Of a stretch of 59,821 bases of DNA, positions 43,738 to 52,390 are shown one piece after another (position 1 is the stretch's first letter; each line of letters opens with the position of its first letter). This stretch comes from Pelagibacterales bacterium SAG-MED47 (GTDB lineage Bacteria > Pseudomonadota > Alphaproteobacteria > Pelagibacterales > Pelagibacteraceae): the NCBI GenBank assembly GCA_014653355.1, contig JACWEO010000006.1, positions 1-59,821 on the forward strand, in the 5' to 3' direction. Made by a program: the position numbers and the translations under genes. The notes below the pieces were generated by a model. That model was not told the origin of the DNA and made no database searches. It worked only from the letters and a program-made list of their open reading frames with translations.

Positions 43738-43998
43738 ATGTCAAAACAAGCACAACACTGGGAAAAAACCAGAGGATTGTTAATGATGACGTTAGCAATT
43801 TGGTTTGTATTCTCAATTGGCATCTTCTTATTCGGAGCTGAAATGGAATCGGTTACAGGACCATTCGGTTATCCATTGACATATTGGTTTACTTGTCAGG
43901 GATCACTTGGAATTTTTGTAATCTTAATTTTCTGGTTTGCGAATAGACAAGAGAAAATCGATGAAGAATTCGGCTTTTCAGAGAGAGAGGATGACTAA
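43738..43998 (+). CDS. DUF4212 small subunit of a sodium/solute symporter
   Basis: This 86-residue protein with two membrane helices matches DUF4212 (SLC5-type small subunit): AQHWEKTRGLLMMTLAIWF, then PFGYPLTYWFTCQGSLGIFVILIFWFANRQEKIDEEF. The family is always encoded just before a large symporter of the VC2705 type, as here, where it overlaps the next gene by 1 nt. A purine-rich ribosome binding site (gagagagg) lies 5 nt before the ATG. Confidence 0.92.
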   Translation: MSKQAQHWEKTRGLLMMTLAIWFVFSIGIFLFGAEMESVTGPFGYPLTYWFTCQGSLGIFVILIFWFANRQEKIDEEFGFSEREDD

Positions 43999-45812
43999 TG
44001 ATTAAAGGTAATTTTATAGACAATTTGCCAAGAGTTTATGGAATCTATACAGGTGGATTTTTAGCTTTCATAATCATTATGGCAATAGGAGAGCAGATGG
44101 GTATGACTGCGAAAGCAATTGGAATTTGTTTCGTTGCATTCACAGTAGCCATCTACGCAATAATTGGTTATCTATCACGTACAGCACAAGCAGATGCATA
44201 TTATGTAGCTGGAAGGCAAGTACCAACCGTGTTCAACGGAATGGCAACTGCAGCAGACTGGATGTCTGGTGCATCGTTCGTTGCAATGGCAGGTGGTATT
44301 TACTTTAAAGGTTACGGCTATATGGCATTACTTGTTGGTTGGACTGGTGGTTATGTGTTAGTTGCAACTTTATTAGCACCTTACTTAAGAAAATTTGGCT
44401 GTTACACAGTACCAGATTTCATAGGTACAAGATATGGTGGTAATTTAACTAGGTTTCTTGCAGTGGTAGTTTTAACTGTTGCTTCATTTACCTATGTGAC
44501 TGCACAAATTAACGCCACAGGTACTATTGCGTCTGTTGCACTTGATATTCCATTTCAATACGCTGTATATGTTGGACTAGTAAGTATCTTATTATGTTCA
44601 ATGTTAGGTGGTATGAGAGGAGTAACTTGGACACAGGTTGCACAATATATTGTACTAATTGTAGCTTACTTGCTTCCAGTATTCTGGATCAGTAACAAAA
44701 TGGGTGCAGGTTTCTTCCCACACTTTATGTTAGCTGATGAAGTAGCTAGAATTGGTGAATTAGAGCAACAGTTTGGTTTTGTAAAAAACTCTGCTGCTGA
44801 TCTTGCGAATGTACCAAAAGGATTAGCTGGAATAACTAAGGCACACTCAGCAGTTAATGCTACGCCTTGGGCATTTATTTCATTAGCACTTGCAATGATG
44901 ATGGGAACAGCATCATTACCTCACGTGATGATGAGATATTTCACTACTCCAAGTGTAAAAGCAGCTAGAAAATCAGTAGGTTGGTCGTTATTCTTTATCT
45001 TCCTGCTTTATTCTTCTGCACCAATGTTAGCGACACTATCTAAATTGTCATTGATTGACCCATCATTACCAACTGGTATTATTGGAAAATCGATTGCAGA
45101 AGTTCAAGCGATAGATTGGTATCAAAACTGGAACTCAGCAAACTTGATGTTTGTAAGCGACTTTAACGGAAATGGAACTCTTGAATTAAACGAGTTTTTC
45201 ATGGGTGGTAAAGCCGTTGTGTTAGCAACTCCAGAAATAGCTGGATTACCTTATGTAATCTCAGGTCTGGTTGCTGCTGGAGGTATGGCTGCTGCCATGT
45301 CAACAGCTGATGGTTTGATTCTAGCGATTGCAAATGCAATCTCTCACGATGTTTACTATAAAATCATCGATCCAAAAGCAGAGACTGCAAAAAGACTAGT
45401 TGTTGCAAGGGTATTACTTGTAGTAATTGGTTTTGCTGGAGCAACTATTGCAGCAATGGAGATCCAAGGTATCTTAGGTTCAGTAATTTGGGCTTTTGAC
45501 TTTGCGATGTCTGGATTGTTCTTCCCACTTGTACTTGGTGTATGGTGGAAGAGAGCTAACAAAGAAGGTGCTATAGCTGGTATGGCTTTAGGTCTTGCTT
45601 CTGGTATGGGTTACCTAATATGGGTACGAAATGGTGGAAGTGGATTCTTAGGTATCACACAGTTAACGTTTGGTATCTTTGGTTCAGCAGTTAGTTTAGT
45701 ATCTATGGTTGTAGTAAGTTTGATGACTTCAGAACCAAATGCTGCTACGCAAAAAATGGTTGATGAGGTTCGAGTACCATCTGGTAAATCGATCCTTGGA
45801 AAACAACACTAA
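43998..45812 (+). CDS. Sodium/solute symporter (SLC5, ActP-like, VC2705 subfamily)
   Basis: This 604-residue transporter has about 13 membrane segments. Typical parts are YYVAGRQVPTVFNGMATAADWMSGASFV near residue 70, GGMRGVTWTQVAQYIVL and AAGGMAAAMSTADGLILAIANAISHDVY near 430, the sodium-site region of the solute/sodium symporter family. With acs immediately upstream, acetate or a related monocarboxylate is the probable substrate. Codon use is more GC-rich than in neighbouring genes, as expected for a highly expressed gene. A strong terminator follows. Confidence 0.93.
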   Translation: MIKGNFIDNLPRVYGIYTGGFLAFIIIMAIGEQMGMTAKAIGICFVAFTVAIYAIIGYLSRTAQADAYYVAGRQVPTVFNGMATAADWMSGASFVAMAGGIYFKGYGYMALLVGWTGGYVLVATLLAPYLRKFGCYTVPDFIGTRYGGNLTRFLAVVVLTVASFTYVTAQINATGTIASVALDIPFQYAVYVGLVSILLCSMLGGMRGVTWTQVAQYIVLIVAYLLPVFWISNKMGAGFFPHFMLADEVARIGELEQQFGFVKNSAADLANVPKGLAGITKAHSAVNATPWAFISLALAMMMGTASLPHVMMRYFTTPSVKAARKSVGWSLFFIFLLYSSAPMLATLSKLSLIDPSLPTGIIGKSIAEVQAIDWYQNWNSANLMFVSDFNGNGTLELNEFFMGGKAVVLATPEIAGLPYVISGLVAAGGMAAAMSTADGLILAIANAISHDVYYKIIDPKAETAKRLVVARVLLVVIGFAGATIAAMEIQGILGSVIWAFDFAMSGLFFPLVLGVWWKRANKEGAIAGMALGLASGMGYLIWVRNGGSGFLGITQLTFGIFGSAVSLVSMVVVSLMTSEPNAATQKMVDEVRVPSGKSILGKQH

Positions 45813-45821
45813 AAACTTTTT

Positions 45822-45851
45822 AAAAGGGGCGATTAATTTCGCCCCTTTTTA
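45822..45851 (+). terminator. Rho-independent terminator after the symporter gene
   Basis: AAAAGGGGCGA and TCGCCCCTTTT form an 11-bp stem with a TTAAT loop and end in a run of T. It stands 10 nt after the stop codon of the symporter gene and before an unrelated gene, so it closes the DUF4212-symporter transcript. Confidence 0.9.
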
Positions 45852-45882
45852 ATTCCTTACTTTATTTAAATATAATTTTTAA

Positions 45883-46239
45883 ATGTCAGCTAATTTTCAT
45901 CCCTTAGTTTATATAATTGACTATATTTTTGGTGTAATCATGTGGACCCTGATTGGAAGGGTTGCGATGAATATTTTTCAAAGAGAAGATTCACAATTTT
46001 TTTTTATGAGAGTATTTGTAAAATTTACTAATCCTTTAATCGCATTATTTAAACCTCTAACCCCTTCTTTCGTAATCCAGCCTCTAGTTCCATTATATGT
46101 AGCTTGGTTTTTCTTTATGATAAGATTTTACCTAATGCCATGGATTTTAGGTTATTCTGTAATGGGTATGCTCTCTTTTCCTCTTGAAAGTGAAATTTCG
46201 AGACAAATTTACCAATTTTTTAATTCAATTAAATTTTAA
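45883..46239 (+). CDS. Conserved YggT-like membrane protein
   Basis: This 118-residue protein has three hydrophobic segments and a YggT-like middle (FVKFTNPLIALFKPLTPSFVIQPLVPLYVAWFFFMIRFYLMP; key pattern N-P-L-I-x-L-F-K-P-L-T-P). Resemblance to the YggT protein at 35224-35514 is limited to this motif. It lies between a terminator and rpe, 28 nt upstream of the latter. The function is unknown. Confidence 0.75.
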   Translation: MSANFHPLVYIIDYIFGVIMWTLIGRVAMNIFQREDSQFFFMRVFVKFTNPLIALFKPLTPSFVIQPLVPLYVAWFFFMIRFYLMPWILGYSVMGMLSFPLESEISRQIYQFFNSIKF

Positions 46240-46267
46240 AAATTGATACTAGTAAATCTAGTTATCA

Positions 46268-46927
46268 ATGAAAAAAATACAAATATCACCATCAATTCTA
46301 TCAGCTGATTTTAGCCAGCTAGGCAATGAAATTAGGAGACTAGAGGATGCAGGAGCAGACATGATCCACGTTGATGTTATGGATGGTCATTTTGTTCCAA
46401 ATTTAACAATTGGCCCACCAGTAATCAGTGCTTTAAAAAAACAATCATCAATAATTTTTGATGTCCATTTAATGATTTCTCCAGTTCATAAATATATTCA
46501 AGCATATTCAGATGCCGGTGCAGACATAATTACAATCCACCCAGAAGCTACAAAAGATTTAGACTTATCAATATCAGAAATTAAAAGATTAAATAAAAAA
46601 GTGGGGATATCTCTTAATCCTGAGACTAAAGTTGATGTTATCATCAATCACCTTAATAAAATTGATTTAGTTTTGATTATGAGTGTTAATCCAGGATTTG
46701 GTGGTCAAAAATTTATGCCAGAAGTTTTGGATAAGATAAAAAGATTAAAAGAAGTACAGGAAAAACAGAGGCTAGACTTTGATATTGAGATAGACGGTGG
46801 AATTAACTTTGATAATTCAAAGAAAGCAATAGAAGCTGGAGCCAATATTTTAGTTTCAGGGACTACAATTTTTAAAAGCAATGATGGAGATATTAAAAAG
46901 AATATTGAATTATTAAGATCAAGATAA
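46268..46927 (+). CDS. rpe: Ribulose-phosphate 3-epimerase
   Basis: Rpe interconverts ribulose-5-phosphate and xylulose-5-phosphate in the pentose phosphate pathway. The 219-residue TIM barrel shows SPSILSADFSQLG at the start, HVDVMDGHFVPNLTIGP (catalytic Asp and metal His, residues 34-50), VHLMI, MSVNPGFGGQKF (about 138-149) and EIDGGIN with the second catalytic Asp. It begins the rpe-heparinase-purH run, with 4 nt to the next gene. Confidence 0.96.
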   Translation: MKKIQISPSILSADFSQLGNEIRRLEDAGADMIHVDVMDGHFVPNLTIGPPVISALKKQSSIIFDVHLMISPVHKYIQAYSDAGADIITIHPEATKDLDLSISEIKRLNKKVGISLNPETKVDVIINHLNKIDLVLIMSVNPGFGGQKFMPEVLDKIKRLKEVQEKQRLDFDIEIDGGINFDNSKKAIEAGANILVSGTTIFKSNDGDIKKNIELLRSR

Positions 46928-46931
46928 CTTC

Positions 46932-48539
46932 ATGATTTATATAAATCAGTTTTTTTCTAAAATTTTCAATCAAATTAGAAAAATTTATTTAACTTCAAAT
47001 CTTTATGATAAAAAAATTTCAAAAATAAGTAATAACGATTTTATTTATAAGCCTAGTCCTCATTTACTATCTTCTTTAATCAAATATCAAAAAAAAAAAA
47101 TTAAAATTGAGGATTTTTCATTAGATGAGATTTGGAAAAATAAAAATATAAATATTAGAGATTTTAATAATTTAAATAATTTTTATTGGTTTTTTAGTTT
47201 AGATTTGAAATCCTCAAAAGAAAATACTCAATTAGTAATCAAAAATTGGATCGATGATAATCGTAAATATAAGTCTAAAAGTTGGAATTTTGATTTAACT
47301 GCAAAAAGAATTATTGCTTGGTTATCTTGTTATAATCTCACCTACGAAAGTAGTAGTGAAGATTATAAAAATAATTTTAATATGATGATAAAAAAACAAA
47401 CTAATCATCTAATGAATGAAATTGATAAATCAAATCTAATTGATGATAAATTAATAGGTTGTGCATCAATAATATTGGTGGGTCTTTGTTATAAAGATGA
47501 AAAGAAATATTTGACTTTTGGATCAAATCTACTTAAAAAAATCTCAAAGACCAGTCTTGATAATTATGGCTTTCCAAAATCAAGAAGTATTAAACAACTA
47601 ATACTTTATTTAAAATATTTTGTTTTAATTAGAGAATGGTTTAAAGAATCACAAATTAACATACCACAACACATCGATGAAACAATTTACTACCTTGGTC
47701 AGGGTTATGCTTTTGTTTGGCAAAATACAAAAAGTGATATCTTATACAATGGTAACAATATATCAGATAATAACAATTTTGATAACTATCTAAAAAGATT
47801 GGGATATAAATTTAAAAGTGAGGAACGAGAACTTGGAGGTTATGTAGTTTTAAAAAATAAAAAAATTTGTTTAATAATGGATGCTGGTAATTCTCCAAAC
47901 CAAGCATTTTCAAAAGATTATCAATCAGGCGCTTTATCTTTAGAAATAATTTCAAATGGAAAAAAATTAATTGGTAATTGTGGATATCATAAATATAAAA
48001 ACAGTAAGCTAAATGAATTGTCTAAATCATCTGCTGCACAAAGTACATTGGTCGTTGACGATAACTCGTCCTGTAAGTTTAGTAAAAACAATAATTCATG
48101 GCTTATAAAGAGAGGTTTAAAAATTTTAAAAAAAGAAATTACATTCGAGAAAGACTACTGGAAAATAAATACTTCTCATGACGGCTATCAAAAGCAATAT
48201 AAAACAATACATGAAAGAGAGGTAGAATTTTTTCCAGAAAAATCAGTTTTCATTGGATCTGATAAGATAATTAAAAAAGATAATACTAATTATAAATTTG
48301 AAATACGTTTTCATGTAGAGCCAAATGTTAAATTAATGAAAACTCAAGATAATAAATCAATCTTGATTGAATTAGAAGATGAAGGCTGGAAATTTACATG
48401 CGATAATTATGATATTAATATTGATAATGGATTATATTTCGGTAATAAAAATTCATATGTTGATAATCAAAATATTTTTATTTCTGGTGTTACTCATAAT
48501 CAAATTGAAAATATAAATTGGAAAATAAGTAAAATATAA
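46932..48539 (+). CDS. Heparinase II/III-like protein
   Basis: This 535-residue protein resembles the alphaproteobacterial heparinase II/III family. It has an N-terminal alpha/alpha toroid (for example WNFDLTAKRIIAWLSCYNL near residue 118) and a C-terminal beta-sandwich with VLKNKKICLIMDAGNSPNQAFSKDY, GALSLEIISNGKKLIGNCG and HDGYQKQYKTIHEREVEFF. Members are polysaccharide lyases or have unknown roles in envelope glycans. The conserved position between rpe and purH in alphaproteobacteria supports the call. It overlaps purH by 1 nt. The actual substrate is unknown. Confidence 0.85.
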   Translation: MIYINQFFSKIFNQIRKIYLTSNLYDKKISKISNNDFIYKPSPHLLSSLIKYQKKKIKIEDFSLDEIWKNKNINIRDFNNLNNFYWFFSLDLKSSKENTQLVIKNWIDDNRKYKSKSWNFDLTAKRIIAWLSCYNLTYESSSEDYKNNFNMMIKKQTNHLMNEIDKSNLIDDKLIGCASIILVGLCYKDEKKYLTFGSNLLKKISKTSLDNYGFPKSRSIKQLILYLKYFVLIREWFKESQINIPQHIDETIYYLGQGYAFVWQNTKSDILYNGNNISDNNNFDNYLKRLGYKFKSEERELGGYVVLKNKKICLIMDAGNSPNQAFSKDYQSGALSLEIISNGKKLIGNCGYHKYKNSKLNELSKSSAAQSTLVVDDNSSCKFSKNNNSWLIKRGLKILKKEITFEKDYWKINTSHDGYQKQYKTIHEREVEFFPEKSVFIGSDKIIKKDNTNYKFEIRFHVEPNVKLMKTQDNKSILIELEDEGWKFTCDNYDINIDNGLYFGNKNSYVDNQNIFISGVTHNQIENINWKISKI

Positions 48540-50074
48540 TGAAAAAAATTAAGTCAGCTTTAATATCAGTATCAGATAAATCAAACTTAAAACCTCTTTT
48601 GAAAATTCTTTACAAAAATAATATTAAATTAATAAGTTCTGGGGGTACTTTTAAAACTATCAAAAAATTAAGTTTTGAATGTTTAGAAATATCAAAATTT
48701 ACAGGGTCAAGAGAAATTCTTGGCGGTAGAGTGAAAACTCTACACCCAAAAATTCATGCAGGAATTTTAAATAAAAGAAGTAATAAATTTCATTTGCGTG
48801 AAATTAAGAAAAATAATTTTGAAAATATAGACTTAGTAATTGTTAATTTTTACCCATTTGAAAAGATTATAGAAAAAACAAAAAACCATAATAAGATTAT
48901 TGAAAATATTGATATTGGAGGACCAACAATGGCAAGAGCAGCAGCAAAAAATTATAATGATGTCACTATAATTACTTCGACAGAGCAATATCCTGAACTT
49001 ATAAATCAATTAAAAGTAAATAGTGGATCAACGTCAATAAAATTTAGAAAAAAAATGTCTAAATTAGCCTTTAGTGAAACTGCATATTATGACTCTGTAA
49101 TTTCAAACTACTTTAATAAAAATTCAAATACACATTTTCCCCGTAAAAAAATTATTCATAGCAATCTAATTGAAGAGTTAAGATATGGAGAGAATCCACA
49201 CCAAAAAAGTGCCATTTACTCGCAAAATCAAAATTTAAAAATAGATAAAATCCATGGAAAAAAATTAAGTTATAATAACTATAATGATATTTTTTCTGCA
49301 CTAACAATATCTAAAAGTTTCCCCAAAAATACAGGAACTGTTATAGTGAAGCATGCTAACCCTTGTGGGGCATCTATTATTAAAAATAAAATAGAAAGCT
49401 ATAAATCAGCGCTTGCTTGTGATCCAATTAGTGCTTTTGGAGGAGTTGTTTGTTGTAATTTCAAGATCGAAAAAAATTTAGCCTTAGAGCTTAATAAAAT
49501 TTTTACTGAAGTAATCATTGCAAATGGTTTTGGGGGGAAGGCATTGAAATTACTTAAATTAAAAAAAAATTTAAGACTTATAGATTCTTCAAAATTTTCA
49601 ATAAGTGATAATTTAAAATATAATTCATCAAACAATGCTATTTTAGTACAAACTGAAGATAAGAAGATTTTTTCAAAAAAAGATTTTAAGATTGTTTCAA
49701 AAAAAAGACCAAATAAAAAAGAATTTGAAAATTTAATATTTGCTTTTAATATTTGCCGATATGTAAAATCTAATGCAATAGTGCTAGCAAAAAATAAATC
49801 AACAATAGGAATAGGTTCAGGACAACCAAGTAGGCTTGATAGTTGCCAAATTGCAATCAACAAAATGAAAAAATTTATTAAATCGAAAAATGAGATAGTT
49901 GCAGCATCAGATGCATTTTTCCCATTTGTGGATGGTATAGAAAAACTGATACAATCAGGAGTTACTGCTGTTATTCAACCATCTGGATCAATTAAAGATA
50001 AAGAAATTATAAAATTTGCAAATAAAACCCAGGCTGTCTTAATTTTTTCAAAAACAAGACATTTTAGACATTAA
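48539..50074 (+). CDS. purH: Bifunctional AICAR formyltransferase/IMP cyclohydrolase
   Basis: PurH carries out the last two steps of IMP synthesis. The N-terminal IMP cyclohydrolase domain shows ALISVSDKSNLKPL, LISSGGTFKTI and GGRVKTLHPKIHAGIL (residues 62-77). The transformylase part has LRYGENPHQKSAIY near 215, VKHANPCGASI near 268 and AFGGVVCCN. The C-terminus AVIQPSGSIKDKEII is standard, as is the length of 511. Formyl groups would come from FolD, also encoded in this window. It overlaps convergent phhB by 11 nt. Confidence 0.96.
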   Translation: MKKIKSALISVSDKSNLKPLLKILYKNNIKLISSGGTFKTIKKLSFECLEISKFTGSREILGGRVKTLHPKIHAGILNKRSNKFHLREIKKNNFENIDLVIVNFYPFEKIIEKTKNHNKIIENIDIGGPTMARAAAKNYNDVTIITSTEQYPELINQLKVNSGSTSIKFRKKMSKLAFSETAYYDSVISNYFNKNSNTHFPRKKIIHSNLIEELRYGENPHQKSAIYSQNQNLKIDKIHGKKLSYNNYNDIFSALTISKSFPKNTGTVIVKHANPCGASIIKNKIESYKSALACDPISAFGGVVCCNFKIEKNLALELNKIFTEVIIANGFGGKALKLLKLKKNLRLIDSSKFSISDNLKYNSSNNAILVQTEDKKIFSKKDFKIVSKKRPNKKEFENLIFAFNICRYVKSNAIVLAKNKSTIGIGSGQPSRLDSCQIAINKMKKFIKSKNEIVAASDAFFPFVDGIEKLIQSGVTAVIQPSGSIKDKEIIKFANKTQAVLIFSKTRHFRH

Positions 50075-50408
50075 TATTCTTATCAATTTTTGCTGCTAAA
50101 ATAAAATCATTTTCAGATAAACCTTCTATAGCATGAGTAGATATAGTTATTTTTGCATATCCCCATCCAAATGTAATATCTGGGTGATGTCCCTCATCCT
50201 CAGAAATTTTTCCAACAAGGTTCACAAAGTTTTGACTTTCTAAAAAGTTTTTAAAATTAAATTTTTTTTCTAAAAAGAAAACATTTTTTTCATTTTTAAT
50301 AATTTCCCAACCATCAACTTTTTTTTGGTATTTATGAATTTCTGAGACGTCAAAAGCTTTAACACCACCTTCACAGGGCACACATTTTTTATTCAATAAA
50401 TCAGTCAT
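50064..50408 (-). CDS. phhB: Pterin-4a-carbinolamine dehydratase
   Basis: PhhB recycles pterin cofactors by dehydrating 4a-hydroxytetrahydrobiopterin. The 114-residue protein has the family motif SEDEGHHPDITFGWGYAKITISTHAIEGLSENDF (key residues E-G-H-H-P and the later H), with the active His pair. No aromatic amino-acid hydroxylase gene lies in this window, so its partner is not identified. It lies 4 nt downstream of the tRNA-Gly gene, so a tRNA-containing precursor transcript is possible. Confidence 0.92.
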   Translation of the reverse strand: MTDLLNKKCVPCEGGVKAFDVSEIHKYQKKVDGWEIIKNEKNVFFLEKKFNFKNFLESQNFVNLVGKISEDEGHHPDITFGWGYAKITISTHAIEGLSENDFILAAKIDKNINV

Positions 50409-50412
50409 ATTT

Positions 50413-50487
50413 TGGAGCGGGCAAAGGGGGTCGAACCCTCGACCTTCTCGTTGGCAACGAGACGCTCTACCACTGAGCTATACCCGC
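50413..50487 (-). tRNA. tRNA-Gly (GCC)
   Basis: The minus strand folds as a complete cloverleaf. The acceptor is GCGGGTA/TGCCCGC, the D arm AGCTCAGTGGTAGAGC, and the anticodon arm CTCGTTGCCAACGAG with GCC in the loop. The T arm has GGTTCGACCC, the discriminator is U, and CCA is encoded in the gene. The only acceptor irregularity is one G-U pair. Confidence 0.96.
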
Positions 50488-50655
50488 ATTTATTCTAAGT
50501 ATTATAGATAGTGGGTTTACAAAATCAAGCAATAGTTAGGATATTAACAACCTAGTTCAATAAATTTTTTTTTAAACATAGAATTTAATTTTTTTTATAA
50601 ATATTTATTAAGCATTCTTTAATTTTAATGTATATTGAAAATAAAAATACTTTAA

Positions 50656-51285
50656 ATGGACTTACCCAAAAAAATACCTGTTTTCCCACTTAGTAATTTT
50701 ATTATTTTTCCTAGAACTGCAGTTCCATTAAATATTTTTGAACCTAGATACATAGATATGATTAATGACAGTATGAAGACAAATAAACTAATAGGTATGA
50801 TTCAACCAAAAAATACTGACAAAAAATTATCTGAACTCCACAATATCGGGTGTCTAGGAAAAATTACTAGCTTTAAAGAAATTGATGACAAAAGATTTTT
50901 AATTGAAATAAAAGGGTTAATAAGATTCAAAATTGAAAAAGAAATTATAAATGATAAAAAATATCGTGAATATGAAGTAAATTTTGAAAATTATTTAGAT
51001 GATTTGGATAATAAAGAGGAAAACATAAAGTTTTCTGATTTAGAATTGATTTTTAAAGATCTTAAATCTTTATTTGAAAAAAGAGGATTTGTAATTAACT
51101 GGAAAGCTTTGGAAAAACAAAGTTTAGATGAGACTATCAATGCATTGGCAATGGCATCACCATTTACTCTTGAAGAAAAACAAGTTTTATTAGAAGCAGA
51201 AAATTTAAATATAAGAAAAACAAAAATTACAGAAATCTTAGCAACATACACTTTTGATCAATTTAATAATACCACTCTTCAATAA
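50656..51285 (+). CDS. LON substrate-binding domain protein
   Basis: This 209-residue protein is a free-standing N-terminal domain of Lon protease (no ATPase or protease part). It shows IPVFPLSNFIIFPRTAVPLNIFEPRY (residues 7-32), GCLGKITSFKEIDDKRFLIEIKG and a C-terminal helical bundle ending ILATYTFDQF. Such proteins are widespread in alphaproteobacteria; their role is unknown, perhaps substrate or ligand binding. It lies 1 nt from the convergent UbiH-like gene. Confidence 0.9.
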   Translation: MDLPKKIPVFPLSNFIIFPRTAVPLNIFEPRYIDMINDSMKTNKLIGMIQPKNTDKKLSELHNIGCLGKITSFKEIDDKRFLIEIKGLIRFKIEKEIINDKKYREYEVNFENYLDDLDNKEENIKFSDLELIFKDLKSLFEKRGFVINWKALEKQSLDETINALAMASPFTLEEKQVLLEAENLNIRKTKITEILATYTFDQFNNTTLQ

Positions 51286-51286
51286 A

Positions 51287-52360
51287 TTAATTCATTAGTC
51301 CTCTATCAGCGATATTTTTAAAAATATTTTTGAAACTTTTATTTTTATCTATTAATTTAAGAGATTTACTTAAAAATTTATTATTCATTTTACTTTCAAA
51401 ATTAAAGAATTCATAAATGAAGTCGACTCCATTTGAAAAAATAAAATTTTTATGCCTAGTTTTTCTTTCAAACTCAGAACATATTGAAGAATCTAAATCC
51501 AAACCAAGATTAATTCTAAAGTGAATTATTTTGATTAACTCCCTAATATCTCTAATAGTCATATTAAACCCTTGGCCAGCTAGAGGATGTAATTTATGTA
51601 ATAAATCTCCGAAAGCAAGAATATTTTTATGATGATAAAATCTCAAATTTGATGAAATTAGTTTAAAACTAAAAACTTTATTAAATTTATTAATCTTATA
51701 CTTTTTATTATTCTTATTTATAAAATTTTTGAAATCAAAATTCTTTGATCCTCTTGATGAAAAAACTACTGAAGTTTCATTTTTTGATACAGGCAAAAAA
51801 GCAAGGGGGCCGTCTTTAGTAAAAATCTGAATTGCGACATTATTTTTTAATAACTTATCATGATTAATAATTGTTGTATGTGCATAACTATTGTAATTTT
51901 TGTCTAATTTTTTAAAAAAAAATTTTTTTGAAATGTAATTATGAGGGTCACAATTTACAATTAAATTATAATTCTTTTTAATTAAATCAGTATATTTAAT
52001 TTTTTTTTTAAAACTTACTAGTCTATTTTTTTTTAATTCTTTGATTAAAAGTGTATGTAAATTATAATTTTTTAAAACAAAAAAAAGTTCTTTTTTACTA
52101 TTTTCAAAATTTAATAATTTATCATTTTTTAAATTTTCACTGTAAATTTCTATTTTGTTTATGCCCCATGACAAAGAGTTGGTATTCAGAATATTTTGAT
52201 TAAAGAAATCTATGTTATTTTTTGAAATTCCTAATGTTCTATTTTTGCTTTGATTTTTAACATTTTTGCTTGAAAAAATATCAACATTTATACCAAGTTT
52301 GATTAATGCTTTTGCTAGAGTAAAACTTGTTAATCCATCTCCTAAAATACAAACTTTCAT
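51287..52360 (-). CDS. UbiH/Coq6-family FAD monooxygenase
   Basis: This 357-residue flavoprotein is related to the ubiquinone ring hydroxylases. The first FAD motif is KVCILGDGLTSFTLAKALIKLG (G-x-G-x-x-S/G) at the start, and the second, GDLLHKLHPLAGQGFNMTIRDI near residue 265, is the family signature. I chose MKVCIL at 52360; an upstream ATG would add 13 residues. The glycines of the first motif are degenerate (GDGLTS) and the sequence is very divergent, so the ring position is not assignable. It is divergent from ftsK, as in other alphaproteobacteria. Confidence 0.85.
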   Translation of the reverse strand: MKVCILGDGLTSFTLAKALIKLGINVDIFSSKNVKNQSKNRTLGISKNNIDFFNQNILNTNSLSWGINKIEIYSENLKNDKLLNFENSKKELFFVLKNYNLHTLLIKELKKNRLVSFKKKIKYTDLIKKNYNLIVNCDPHNYISKKFFFKKLDKNYNSYAHTTIINHDKLLKNNVAIQIFTKDGPLAFLPVSKNETSVVFSSRGSKNFDFKNFINKNNKKYKINKFNKVFSFKLISSNLRFYHHKNILAFGDLLHKLHPLAGQGFNMTIRDIRELIKIIHFRINLGLDLDSSICSEFERKTRHKNFIFSNGVDFIYEFFNFESKMNNKFLSKSLKLIDKNKSFKNIFKNIADRGLMN

Positions 52361-52390
52361 AATATTTTTAATTTTAACAATAAAAATTAG

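Noticed and set aside
49399-49863. 154-residue minus-strand frame inside purH
   Set aside because: It is fully antisense to conserved purH motifs and rich in Phe/Ser/Leu, as expected of the complement of Lys/Glu-rich coding sequence.
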